NCBI GenBank assembly: GCA_019828545.1
Contig: JACVRA010000423.1
Span: 1 to 64,000, forward strand
Direction of reading: 5' to 3'
DNA length: 64,000 nucleotides
Source: Paracamarosporium sp. OC-R06-R3
Taxonomy: Eukaryota > Ascomycota > Dothideomycetes > Pleosporales > Didymosphaeriaceae
The notes below the pieces were generated by a model. It was given only the letters and a program-made list of their open reading frames with translations, was not told where the DNA came from and searched no databases. Made by a program: the position numbers and the translations under genes. Positions 1 through 10,436 of the stretch are shown one piece after another; positions within the stretch are counted from its first letter, which is position 1, and each line of letters starts with the position of its first letter.

Positions 1-844
1 CGCGCGTTCTGGTGGGGCGTCCGGATGACTGAGATGTCCGGATGACTGATTAAACACGTTAACCGAATTTTTGGACATATGCAAATCGAAGAAGCAATGG
101 GCGATGGTAGGGGCTGGTTATTTAGTCAGGGTGTTAGTGTTACTTAATAATGTAAAGGATTTCGAGCTTATTTAATAGCAAAATTGGCGGCTGTGTTGCA
201 AACGATAGTGTAAGTATAGTAGCGTGTTGTAACGCTTACACATACGACGTTAACGTTATATAATAAAGCGTATAAGCTTTTTCGTACCATATCTTGTTGA
301 ACCATTACTTTCAGGAACCCTTTCTAGTCCTGTTCTCTCCGGTCTCATTGGATACGCCTCTATATATCTAAGGTTGAGTCAACAATGTATGCGCTTGAAG
401 TACGCTGAAAATCAATATCTTTGAGTTGAGGCGGTGGTTAATTGAACAAGCATTTGGCAAAATTGGGTCAAAGGAGCATATGAGGTATGAAGATCCAACA
501 AGGTTTGACATCACTGCACATATGCGAAGAGACAGAGAATGGACTGGATTCGGCGTACTTGCCATCTCCAGCTCCAATCAGATTCTTGTTATCTGACACA
601 AAGCTGATGACTGTACGCAAAGGGTTGTCCATTTTGGTTTTTCATCTCGGAGATGCATGTGCTACTCTAAGACTCATGGATGTAAGAATAATATGATCGG
701 GTGAAAGAATAGCCGTGGAACAATTCGTGTCCCATAGACAGTTTGAGTAGCCGAGTCTCGCCACAGTACCGCAGCCGTCACTTTCCTCAATCATGTACAC
801 ACATTCCCTGTCAGTCTGCGAGCGCAGATGTTGCAATAGGTATC

Positions 845-965
845 GTAAATCCCAAGGATTAATAGAATACCATGCCGGCGGTAGCAACCGCCACGTCCAA
901 AGTAGCACCTTCCTTAAAACTCACGGATTCAGGCAGCCTCTACAAATACCCGAAACTCAACCATT
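845..965 (-). pseudogene. relic of a zinc-type enoylreductase/alcohol dehydrogenase
   Basis: The minus-strand frame reads LPESVSFKEGATLDVAVATA then GMVFY, a stop, and SLGFT. This follows the segment of stand-alone fungal enoylreductases (MDR family) that normally runs from a Trp-x-x-Pro start through an ATL motif to YQSLG. Two stops interrupt it. The stop after GMVFY sits where Gln is usual (CAA to TAA), and the stop just before RLPES sits where Trp is usual (TGG to TAG). Both changes fit C-to-T change at CpA, the preferred RIP site. Nothing convincing extends further. The assignment rests on about 40 residues, so it is tentative. Confidence 0.33.
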
Positions 966-1162
966 TTCACATCTACGGGATTGATTGCCATAACTTAGAC
1001 CTTGATTGTTACGCTTCGTGGATCTGGGTACGGTACTGATGCCGATGTTGAAAAGTAAAAGATCCTGCCTAACGTGCATGCAGGCAGTCAGCGGCCATAC
1101 CCTGCATATATAGTGTAGAAAAGGATTTGTCTATGGCTTTTGTGTTACTAAAAAGCTTACCC

Positions 1163-1216
1163 AAGCTCACTGGGCCTCTTAAGCTCATCAGGCCGCCTAA
1201 GCTCATCAGGCCTTCT
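1163..1216. repeat. 18-bp tandem repeat, three copies
   Basis: Three consecutive 18-base units start at 1163, 1181 and 1199. Each begins AAGCTCA and contains GGGCC or AGGCC. The second and third differ only at their last bases and the first is more diverged. It lies outside any gene. Confidence 0.75.
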
Positions 1217-1284
1217 ACAACAGCGGCACTCGATCCCTACCAAGTGTAGTTGGTGTGAGGACGAGCTCAGTCTCCTGTATCAAG

Positions 1285-1286
1285 NN
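1285..1286. other. two-base assembly gap (NN)
   Basis: The sequence carries two unresolved bases here, so any frame crossing this point is unreliable. Confidence 0.95.
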
Positions 1287-2354
1287 CAAAGGGCGCGCTT
1301 ACTTTTATACGCAGTTGCCAGACGGAACAACGTTCCGCTCCGGGTAGCAACGTCGTACAAGGTAGTCGCGCCTGAGCGCGTAGTTGCGTCTGAACGCGAG
1401 ATCATGTGACCTGCCAGTGCACCAGGCCGTCACAGTTGGCATTACAACCTTAGACCTTAGATAGCGTAACTTGAAGGTGAAAGACTGACAATATTCAGTC
1501 GAATTCTTGCCACTGTCTTGCGATCCGGCATTCTAGCTGCGCTGTAGTGGTGCAGGTTTAAAGTTGTTGTTTTCGCGAATACAAGCCCCTCTAGTGATGA
1601 AACGGGGGGCCTGGTCTGAAAATAGTCTAGCTAGAACGCCGAGATGAACGAACCGTGCGCAGATCTTCTATTCTGCTTCATGCTGTACACGGGATGGGCC
1701 GCCCCGCCACTTCAGGCACTAACGGAGTTTTGTAGCCATGTTCTATTCATGTCAGTGGACCTTAAGCCTCTTGTCGACGGTTGAGGCTAACGCCCTGACC
1801 GATCGTCTAGCCGCCTTAGGATCGATAGTTCTAGAGCTAGTGTTGATCGGGTCTAGCTATCGCTTTCGAGTTTGAGGCTGTCAATTGCACACTCAGCTTA
1901 AACGATACCCAGCCTCAACGCACCTCGAGCTAGACGAAGCTTGACATGACAGAACTGCGGCGTCAACGAACGTCGACCTGAGCGGCGTCTGTAGAGCATT
2001 CTAGTAGTTACGCTCACTTCAAATCCTGTTCGCCGCCTAACACAGTCACCCTCTTTACATAACGAGCCGTCGTGTTTTAAGAAGGCACCGCAAATTTTGC
2101 ATAGCGGGAGTTTTCAGAAATATGATCTTCAACACTCACGATCTGGATACAGGGTTCAGCCCCACGCGACTACGGCCCATACTATCCTAGTCTACAGGGG
2201 AAGATCCCGGCCCCCAACATCGTCAACCTCAGGAACGCACACAAGTCCAGCTAAGACATATCGATGGAACTTACCTCACCCTCAGGCCGGCAGTAACACT
2301 CGTCTATCTTGCCCGAAGACATGTAGGCGATGTGTCTACGAGTGACCATCTCGA

Positions 2355-2363
2355 ATATAAATA
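2355..2363 (+). promoter_or_regulatory. TATA-like element upstream of the secreted protein gene
   Basis: ATATAAATA lies 121 bases before the start codon at 2484. A pyrimidine-rich and CA-rich leader (for example TTTTCCTTTTTT near 2440) follows, as is common for strongly expressed fungal genes. No experimental start is known. Confidence 0.45.
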
Positions 2364-2483
2364 CCATTGACAAGTCCTCCAGTTTGAATCCAACCATCTA
2401 CTAAACACACCCAACACTTCTACATCAATAACAACAGTTTTCCTTTTTTAAGTGCCATATCAAGCACACAACATTTATCAAAC

Positions 2484-2900
2484 ATGCATTTCACCAAGTT
2501 CCTCAGCACCCTCTTCCTCATCGGCGCCGTGTCTGCCATGGCTCTCCCCGACGTAGAGCAAGACCAGCCCGACCTCGTCGTTGACACTGTCGACATCGAC
2601 GACGGTAATTCTACAGAGCCTCTCTCCGCCCGCACCAACTATGCATCGGTCACCACTTGGTCAGGAAACAACTGCCGAGGCTCCTCGGCAACCCATAGTA
2701 TCACCTCCAAAGCAAACCATTGCTTCGCCATCCCTGGACATTCCTTCAACCACTTCAACAAAATCAACAATGCCTGTGTCCTGACGACCTGGAGCGGCAA
2801 CAACTGCCGTGGCAGCTCCAAGCAATTCCAGGGTACTATTTTGGGGGGTTCCAGCGGGTGCACTGCAATTCCTTTCGGCTCCTACACACTCCACTGTTAG
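2484..2900 (+). CDS. small secreted cysteine-rich protein with duplicated motif
   Basis: A single-exon gene for a 138-residue protein of unknown function. Residues 1-18 form a clear signal peptide (basic start, leucine-rich core, AVSA end). An acidic stretch follows and ends in LSAR at residue 50, a plausible pro-region end. The mature part carries the twelve-residue motif TTWSGNNCRGSS twice, at about 57-68 and 101-112, and six cysteines (64, 80, 98, 108, 126, 138) that could form three disulfides. The duplication suggests two beta-rich half-domains, perhaps like a beta/gamma-crystallin fold; that is inference. Size, secretion and cysteine content fit fungal effector-like or cell-surface proteins, but I recognise no named family. 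A TATA-like box lies 121 bases upstream. Confidence 0.8.
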   Translation: MHFTKFLSTLFLIGAVSAMALPDVEQDQPDLVVDTVDIDDGNSTEPLSARTNYASVTTWSGNNCRGSSATHSITSKANHCFAIPGHSFNHFNKINNACVLTTWSGNNCRGSSKQFQGTILGGSSGCTAIPFGSYTLHC

Positions 2901-3389
2901 GCGAAACACAGGGTGCAAAGATGATACACCAGAGGTCAGCAGTGGAATGTGACTAGTCGATATGATCTCCTTTGACTCGGTTGACAATCCGTGGTAAGAG
3001 GTTTGCAGTCGAAGGTCATAGGTCTTGCTCATCTTAGCGGTTCGTCATTCCCGATCAGAGGTTTGCGGTTCAAACTTTTCAATGAGCCCGGTTAGAAAAA
3101 TTCGTAGTAGACTTCCTTAGAGTCAAACAATAGAAACAAAGTCACTCGAGCGCACTAGGGCATATCGAGAACTCACACTCGTTACCCCCCTCCATTCACT
3201 AAACTACGGGAATCATATTAATATATTAGTATCTCTATCATGGGATACTTATCGCGTACATGCATTTTATACGAGGGCCCTAGACAGTATTAAAACATGC
3301 CTTTTACAGTTTGTGATCTCTTCATGGAATCGGGACCTTACTTTGGTTAACATTGTTACATCAAGTTACTACGAAATATCGATGTGCTC
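2901..3389. other. intergenic stretch
   Basis: This lies between the convergent secreted-protein gene and the transcription-factor gene on the other strand. I see no gene, RNA or repeat in it. Confidence 0.6.
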
Positions 3390-5224
3390 CTAAACCTCTA
3401 AACCATCCAAGATTCTTTCTAAGATCTCCGAGAAACCTATCGAGAGCATTGACGCATCACTCTCTAGCAACGCTAACGTGGTCACACAGTGTCTTGCCGT
3501 CTTGAAAACCATAGGCATATCCACGCTCCCTGGCTTAAGGTGAATGAGAAGTTCGAGACTGGCGGCGAAGACGAGGTGAGCGATAGTCCAGTTCATTAGA
3601 AAAATGGGGATAATCGGCTGATCGGATTGCGGTGTCGCTGATCTCAGAAAAGACGATCTGCGCTGGCGCTTGATAAGAAAGTCACATGCGCTAATAAGAC
3701 CCTCGCAATGTTGGTAAGCATTGCATGACTCTGTGTGGTAGACCTGTTTGAGCATGAATGTTGCGTGGTGGTAGTGTAGGCTGGCCCATGCGTCTAGATC
3801 TGAGGATAGCTGCTGGCCACACATGTGGCTGTTTTCGGCAGTGGTATCTATTTCGCCCTTCCATGCGAGAAGCCAGGCTTCGAGCTCCAATTGATAAACT
3901 TGTTGCACATCCTCAATGTTGCCGGACGGTTGCCGGCTTAGGTTGCGTAGCAGCCGACTATGAATTTGCATTTTGAGGACGGAGATCCTGTAGAAGTAGG
4001 AACTAATGCGTTTCTCTACTGTTCCTGAGGCGGGCTGCATCATTTCCTGTGACGATCAGTAAGTGGATAAATAGACTAGAATGATTGACCTGATCACTCA
4101 CATTACGAAGTTTGTCACCAATGATTAGGAGACTTGGTCGACCGAAAGCAATGGACGCTTGGCTTAGAACACGTATTAGTCGTGCCCCAACGTTGGGATA
4201 CAGGAATTCACTTACCTCTCTAAACAGTACAGTGTCCTAAAAAGCATAGCTAGAAATGTCTGATCGATCTCATCTTCGGACGGGCGATGAGAAAGATCAA
4301 AGTACAAACGGATCGCAAAGCCGAGGTTGCGCCATAGGTCCCCGGACTCAGGATCGTAAAGTGTGTATATACATATGAGTAGCTGTCGTTGGAGAAGAGA
4401 CAATGGGTCGAGCGAGAGCCAGTCGGTCCGCGATCTTTCCGGATGACATGTAGCTTTGTAGAAGTACATATAGGATGTAAACGGAAGACCGGTATCTCGA
4501 TGCTTCACTGCCAATGAAGAGACCGCAAGGACTAGATAGAAGAGATCTTCATCCAGGCCTGTCATAGAATAGCCTTCCGTATAGGGCTTGTAGATAAGGT
4601 CATTCAGTTGTTGTTCTTCAAGTGTCGGATAAAACACATGGGTAGTGTGGGAGAAGAGTCGAAACATAGTGGATGAGACTGAGTACAGAGGGGGTTCGAT
4701 AACCAGATTGACTGGTGATATAAGGACTTGTGCAGGAGTGGTTTGGAGGCTAATTGAGTCAAATGTTTGCAATGTGTTGGAGCCTAAGGATAAGGCACGT
4801 CTCAGATGGCTAAGGCAGTTGCCGGGTCCGAGGAAATGGTTATCCAATGCTACATTTTCCGATCCATTCCAGTCATCATTTGAGATTGTACTGATGTCGA
4901 ACGGCATGAAGATGTTGTGGGATAAATTTTCACTGGCCGATGTCGCTGTTCCCTGGGTTGACTTGGTGTTTCCGGTGTGATGTGGGAGTGATTGAAAACG
5001 ATTGTAGAGTGTGTAGACATAGCTAGGGCAAAAAAGTCAGAGATCCTGTTCCATTCATAACGTAAGAGAAAAAACCTTCACCTTCGTTGTACATCTGTTT
5101 GCAATACCGGATCATAATACACACAAGCTCGGCCAGATCGGGTACAAGCGCCACAAGCCGGGAAGCGTTGGTCGCATTTCACATGACTGGTACGACAGTG
5201 TCCGCAAGCAGGCACAGACCGCAT
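3390..5224 (-). CDS. Zn2Cys6 transcription factor (downstream member of tandem pair)
   Basis: A fungal binuclear-zinc regulator. The DNA-binding cluster reads CGHCRTSHVKCDQRFPACG then CTRSGRAC. After an intron (5023-5081) the linker QRSYVYTLYNRF matches the usual region after such clusters. A fungal-specific regulatory domain follows with LERSQASIAFGRPS across introns 4163-4215 and 4047-4101. From the ATG at 5224 the exons 5082-5224, 4216-5022, 4102-4162 and 3390-4046 total 1668 bases in frame (555 residues). An earlier in-frame ATG lies at 5287. The frame upstream of either ATG is open and continuous with the preceding regulator, so this may be the second half of one fused protein (see the 5078-7442 entry). 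The acceptor at 4163 is a less usual AAG. Confidence 0.75.
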
Positions 5225-7442
5225 AAGGATATCGAGTTCAGTGAGGGTGTGCGTATCTGCGTTTGTAGAAAATACTCCCTCTCTCATATCGTGTCCAGCA
5301 TCATGACTAGCATCATAGTCGATGCCTCGATAATCGGCGGGCTGTATTTCTAACATGTCACTGCTCCCGAATATTGTGTCGTTGAGGAAGTCAAAGTCGG
5401 TACCAATCAATTCTCGCAACAACTCGTCAGAAAGAGGTTCGAGAGACCCTGGTGAAGGCTCAGAAGATGCTTTCTCTTCGGGTCTTGTGATTGTCACGTT
5501 GCGGTGGTAGACACTATGTATTCTTCTCTGTGTGACCATGAAATCAAGTTCGGCGAGAAGATTGTTGTCAGTCGCTGAACGTGCGGGACCTTTACGAGCA
5601 CTTGCATCGCGGAGAGCTGCCTTTTTGAGCTCTTCTACATAGTGCGCAGTGTCGACTATAGCAGGCCATTGAGCAGCTAAACCATCCTGCGTGATTTGGT
5701 TAGTCATGATGGTTCACATGATGAATCAAAACTAGTAAGACTGACAAACAAAGGATTGAGAAGCCCTAATGCTTGATGCGCTTGTTTCTCGAGGCCAGAT
5801 CCTGGATCAAGGGTGCCAGCACTCCCGACCACGTATATCAAGAGTATGCTTGCTTGGAAGGCATCGAAAACATCTTCGTACGCAAGTATGAGGCCCCCGC
5901 TTCGAGCAGTGGTGCAAATCCGGTCAATGGTCCTGGCAGCGATCAGGCAGGCTGTTCGCAGGCAAGACTCACTGGGTGCAATGTTCCTTGAACAAGGGCG
6001 ATAGAGGAGGAGACGACACCGATCGGCAGCTCTAGCGGCCCAATACGGTACAGAACCGTCAATTGAAAAACACTCCTGCCACTCTTGTACTGAACGTTCT
6101 ATGTTCTGCATCCAATCCAAATAACTTGATGTGTGACTGGGGAGAGCTTGATCAAAGAATTGAACTCCGTGGATCTCTGACTGCAACTGACTGAGTTGAA
6201 CATGTTTGGAAAAATGTTTGGCACCGCTATTATTGATAACAGTCCGTGTTGAGTTTATATCGGAAGGCACCTGTGTCGTTATATGTTCATCGCTAATTGC
6301 AAGTGGACAACCGGTGGCGACAACAATCATCCTTTCCATTCGATATACCTAAGAATGTCAGCACTGTTGATCAGATACGAACGTTGGGCTTCTTACAGCC
6401 CAAAATAATCGCTGCCGTAGCCTAGCATGAGGAACTTCAAGGCTGGGAATATCCTGGTGAAGACCCAAGGCAATCGCCATTCGCATTACTTCGCCGCTCA
6501 TGTACCACAAATTTGCACTGTATGGCAGACACAACGCCATCTGCATCACGAGGGTGAAGCATTGCAGTGATCTGATATTGGTATATGCAAGGAAAGATGC
6601 ACGAGAAAGGGCATCGCGCTGGAGCGCTTCGCTCAAAGACACGACTCTTCCAAAGTCATTGGCTCTAGAACTGAGTGAGCTGATTGCGAGAACCATAGAG
6701 ACAATGAAGCAATTGATATCGGAGTCTTGGGGCCCAGAGTTATGGGTTTCTGAGTAGAAGTCTCTGAAATGGTTTGAGAGATCAGACTCAAGGAAACAGG
6801 GGTAGATTGGGAGAACATTTTTGCAATAATTATCGAAGAGCTTAGCTGCCACCCAGGAAGGAATGGCTCGAGCAGCCAATCGGCGATGATGGAATACTCG
6901 GCCTCGACTTGCCATCCGGGGAGGCTCCTCGATGTATATACCTTTTACGGGAATTTTGAGTGGCGGACGCTCCGAGGCATAGAACAGTCTGGCATGGTAA
7001 TGTATCCCTGAGTCGTTCTGGAGGACCCTAGAAGCGCACATGAAACCAAGACTTGCGGCGGCAACTTGCAGGAGCACGGCCTCGGCATTTTCAGCTTGTG
7101 TGGAAATAATATCTGGTTGCTGCTGGTCTGTGGCCGGGAGGCCATTTCCGGCTTGTGCAAGTCGACTTTCTAGATAGCTTACAATACTATTAAGGGTCAA
7201 CCTACGGTCTGGTTACAGGTGGGATGAACAGACCTGCGCGGAATCTCAACTCCATCAGATCGATAGATTCCGTGGCACTGAGCTTGTGCAAGAGTGCAGC
7301 GAGAACAAGATGGCACCTTTTTGTCACACTACAGGCTGTCAGAGCCTCGACATATGGTAGCCAGAGGTTGGCTTACTTTCTTTTTCATCCGGTAGCATCG
7401 TGCACAGGATGGCGACGGACGGTCCCTACGCACTGGGCTCAT
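5078..7442 (-). CDS. Zn2Cys6 transcription factor (upstream member of tandem pair)
   Basis: A fungal regulator with its own zinc cluster split by an intron: SCARCYRMKKK in exon 1, then CDKKVPSCSRCTLAQAQC. Exons 7377-7442, 7234-7328, 6397-7201 and 5746-6348 join in frame, then 5686 downward. After the cluster comes EIPRRLTLNSIVSYLESRLA, the usual linker and coiled coil. The regulatory domain contains RQRLFWAVYRMERMIVVATG and PLAISDEHI, its signature. The last exon has no stop before the second zinc cluster near 5215. If the intron at 5023-5081 is removed, the frame runs into the neighbouring regulator and gives one protein of 1232 residues with two zinc clusters and two regulatory domains. If it is retained, a TGA at 5078 ends this protein just after the second cluster. 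Likely regulates the adjacent amidase/permease genes (inference). Confidence 0.75.
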
Positions 7443-7511
7443 GTTAAGGAAGGACCATGGCAAGAATTGCGTTCTCGATTGTTCTGCGAAATGGTTGGCT
7501 AGCCTTGCGGG

Positions 7512-8162
7512 CTACCGAGCATAACCGAGTATGACGTAATCAGCTAATCTACCTGTGTTATCTATCTCGGAACCTTCCACCAGCCGCACAATGTCCTCTG
7601 CTCGCTCCATGCTCTGTCGAGCGCCTGTGCCGCCTTCGAAAACCACCCCCCAACGCTGATCCGTCAAATTGTAATCCTCCCTTCGGACTGCAAAGCGACC
7701 TTCTTCGTCTTGTCGCATTCCGATGCATATCACCCCTACTTTACCGTAGAAGACAGAACCGTCCTTGCTCTGGACGACCCACGACGGCGTCTCCTTGGCT
7801 ATATTGTCCGTCACGTCGCGCCAGACCTCTTCGTATGCTGTTGGCGTACCGTCCTTTGTGAAAATGCCACTCTCAAGATCGTCTCCGTTGGGCAGGTTTG
7901 TGAAGGAGGCTTCATCCGTCTGTTTACTACCGAGCGAATCAATGATGCGTGTCCACTGGAAGGTTGCTGTATCTTTTCCTGGTACAGCCTTTCGCTCGCC
8001 TGCGCGACTCCATTCGAGCGATTGATCCGCAGTTGTAACACGCAGGTCTAGGAAATAGCCTTCGACGTTGAGTGCGATGGTATCGGTATCTTCGTATGCT
8101 TCGTTGGGAAGCCAGCGGACGCTGATGCGCTTGAGAACTTGTGGTGTATTTCTGATCACCAT
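7512..8162 (-). CDS. HRI1-like protein
   Basis: A single-exon gene for 216 residues with no signal peptide or membrane segment. The pattern of an early ISVRW strand, GYFLDLRV, a SLEWSR tryptophan, a central acidic NGDDLESG turn, YEEVWRD and a late VICIG strand resembles the fungal HRI1 family. Yeast HRI1 was found as a binding partner of the kinase Hrr25, and the fold is lipocalin-like. I matched the pattern from memory of the family, not by alignment. It is divergent from the amidase gene with only 192 bases between their start codons, so they probably share a promoter. A direct role in metabolism is unproven. It could instead be a lipocalin-like protein of another family. Confidence 0.55.
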   Translation of the reverse strand: MVIRNTPQVLKRISVRWLPNEAYEDTDTIALNVEGYFLDLRVTTADQSLEWSRAGERKAVPGKDTATFQWTRIIDSLGSKQTDEASFTNLPNGDDLESGIFTKDGTPTAYEEVWRDVTDNIAKETPSWVVQSKDGSVFYGKVGVICIGMRQDEEGRFAVRREDYNLTDQRWGVVFEGGTGARQSMERAEDIVRLVEGSEIDNTGRLADYVILGYAR

Positions 8163-8354
8163 GGTTTCGGTGTGCGACGTTGTGATTGCCGATATGGATC
8201 GTAGGAGATGAGGGGGTTATAAAGCTATCAAGTGGGGCTGCGCGTCGGAAATCTGCGAAGTCGCGGGCGGCTTTCGGCGATACTCTCAACAAGCTGCGCA
8301 TAACATAGGGGTATTCCACCCACAATTCCTTTCACTTTATTTCGAATTCCCAAG
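8163..8354. promoter_or_regulatory. short bidirectional promoter region
   Basis: The start codons of the HRI1-like gene and the amidase gene face away from each other across 192 bases, so both promoters must fit here or overlap. I did not identify a specific operator. Confidence 0.5.
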
Positions 8355-10436
8355 ATGTCTACCCTCAATCTCGTTGAAGCTACAATCGACGACTTGCTCA
8401 CAGCGCTCGCCTCTGAAAAAATTACAAGTGTGGAACTTGTTGCCCGCTACCTGAGGCGCATCAGTGCCTATGACTGCCATGGCATCTCCTTGAATTCTAT
8501 CCCCAAGCTCAACGCCGCTATTTTCGACGAAGCGGCAGCATCAGATGATAGACGTGCTGCTGGCCTTCCCGTACGTCAACTTGAAGGCATACCCTACACT
8601 GTCAAAGATAGCTTCTCCGTTCGCGGCATGACCGCTGCCTGCGGATCGCCAGCTTTCGAATACCTCGTCGCTAACCATGATGCTTTTACGGTCAGTGCGA
8701 TTCGCAATGCTGGTGGGATACTTGTAGGACGCACAAACATGCCTCCAATGGCATATGGTGGTATGCAACGAGGCATCTACGGGAGATCCGAAAGCCCTTA
8801 CAACCCTCAATTTCTAGCTGCTGCTTTTTGGTCAGGATCCTCAAATGGCTCGGCGGTCTCCACCGCAGCATCGCTGAGCGCTTTCGGTATGGGCGAGGAG
8901 ACCGTGTCTTCGGGCAGATCTCCTGCTTCGAACAACGCCCTTGTTGCCTACACACCGTCACGGGGATGGATATCAATCCGCGGTAACTGGCCCCTTTATC
9001 CAACATGCGACGTGGTAGTGCCACACACTCGATGCATGAGTGACATGCTAAGACTACTCGAAGTCATTGCGGCTGAGGATCCTGTTACCGAGGGTGATTT
9101 CTGGCGCGACCAGCCATATCTCAAACTGGAAACCCCTTACACCGTAGGGTCCTGTGGTTTTCGCGAAATTGAACAGCGTGGGTCACTAGCGGGTCTGAGG
9201 ATCGCAGTTCCAAACATGTATATCGGCGGCCCAACTCCTCTCGGTGCAACGTCGGTGACTACTTCATCGGAAGTACTGGAACTTTGGGAACAGGCAAGAC
9301 AGGATCTTGAGTCTTTGGGTGCCCAAGTCATCATTGTGCCAGACTTTCCTGTCGTGACGGCCTACGAAAACGCAGAACTTCTACCAGAGGGATGTCCACA
9401 GAGACCAGACGATTGGCACGTCTCAGAACGAGGCCCGCTCATAGCCCATGCCTGGGATCAGTTCCTACGACAAAATGCGGACTCAAAATTTCCCAACCTT
9501 TCCTCTGTCGATCCTTTCAGCATATACCCCGAGTCTTTCCGGACCCCGGCTGAGCTGACCGTAATTGACCGAAGTAATGCGATTCGATTCTCTCAACTAG
9601 CTGATTACATAGCTGAGGCACCACTTTACGAGACACCGCGTCTCGGCGAAGCCCTCACGGCGCTTGAAGGTATGCGAAAATGCCTACTCGAAGACTGGCT
9701 CGAGTCAATTGGATGTCATTGTGTCGTGTTTCCTGCTGCAGGGGATGTTGCCCCTGCGGACGCGGACATCAACCATGAAAGTGCAGCCTACGCCTGGCGC
9801 AATGGTGTCTTTTACAGCAATGGCAACAAGGCTTTACGACACTTAGGCGTGCCAACTGTCTCAATTCCTATGGGTATCATGAAGCATAAACAAATGCCCG
9901 TGAATTTAACATTTGCCGGAAAGGCATACGACGATGCGAATCTACTGGCATACGGTAATGCATACGAGAGGAAGACGCAGAAGCGCACACCTCCTCCCCA
10001 TACACCTGCGTTACCATCCGATATCATAAACCTGGGCGAACGTGACAGCATAAGTCAACAACCGCGACCGAATCTGGTTGTCGACAAATGTGTGCTTAAT
10101 CCAGAGCCTGGGGATGATGGAACCCTAATTCGATTGCTTATTTCAGGAACAGTATCCGTTACTGAATCGAACCATAGCACGGAAGTTCCCCAGCTGGAAC
10201 TGGTGGTGAACAACGAAATCATTCAACCGGAGAGTGTTAAGGTCGAACTGCAAGGTGAACACCATAGTGGTACTGCACTGTATCATTTCGAAGCGACAGC
10301 AGCCATGAAACCACCAATTGCAAGGGATGAAAGGTCACAGAGCAAGGCACGAGTAGCTCGAGATGCGACGATGGTCATTCTATTAGCAAGATCAACTGCA
10401 ATGGGCCGTCCTTCAGGTTGGTTTGGCCTTGTGTAA
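8355..10436 (+). CDS. amidase (amidase-signature family)
   Basis: A single-exon gene for 693 residues. Amidase-signature enzymes hydrolyse carboxamides to acid and ammonia using a Ser-cisSer-Lys triad. The Lys motif EGIPYTVKDSF is at about 78-87 (Lys84), the glycine/serine loop SGSSNGSA at 160-167, and the nucleophile segment TVSSGRSPASNN at 183-194, with Ser186 aligned to the catalytic Ser. The loop usually reads GGSSGGS and the nucleophile motif DTGGSIR, so several glycines are replaced (Val184, Ser185, Asn164). The enzyme may be active but diverged. About 130 residues follow the amidase core (from roughly 560), longer than most family members and without a recognised domain. Its neighbours are transporters and Zn2Cys6 regulators, which fits a role in nitrogen acquisition. 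Confidence 0.88.
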   Translation: MSTLNLVEATIDDLLTALASEKITSVELVARYLRRISAYDCHGISLNSIPKLNAAIFDEAAASDDRRAAGLPVRQLEGIPYTVKDSFSVRGMTAACGSPAFEYLVANHDAFTVSAIRNAGGILVGRTNMPPMAYGGMQRGIYGRSESPYNPQFLAAAFWSGSSNGSAVSTAASLSAFGMGEETVSSGRSPASNNALVAYTPSRGWISIRGNWPLYPTCDVVVPHTRCMSDMLRLLEVIAAEDPVTEGDFWRDQPYLKLETPYTVGSCGFREIEQRGSLAGLRIAVPNMYIGGPTPLGATSVTTSSEVLELWEQARQDLESLGAQVIIVPDFPVVTAYENAELLPEGCPQRPDDWHVSERGPLIAHAWDQFLRQNADSKFPNLSSVDPFSIYPESFRTPAELTVIDRSNAIRFSQLADYIAEAPLYETPRLGEALTALEGMRKCLLEDWLESIGCHCVVFPAAGDVAPADADINHESAAYAWRNGVFYSNGNKALRHLGVPTVSIPMGIMKHKQMPVNLTFAGKAYDDANLLAYGNAYERKTQKRTPPPHTPALPSDIINLGERDSISQQPRPNLVVDKCVLNPEPGDDGTLIRLLISGTVSVTESNHSTEVPQLELVVNNEIIQPESVKVELQGEHHSGTALYHFEATAAMKPPIARDERSQSKARVARDATMVILLARSTAMGRPSGWFGLV

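Larger units (their letters stand above)
1..2483. other. gene-poor left end
   Basis: No intact gene could be supported here. Open frames between 368 and 984 are short, overlap on both strands and share no convincing domain, apart from a degraded oxidoreductase trace on the minus strand listed separately. The stretch also holds an 18-base minisatellite, a two-base N gap, and the upstream region of the secreted protein gene that starts at 2484. The part from about 1290 to 2090 shows nothing I can name. Confidence 0.6.
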
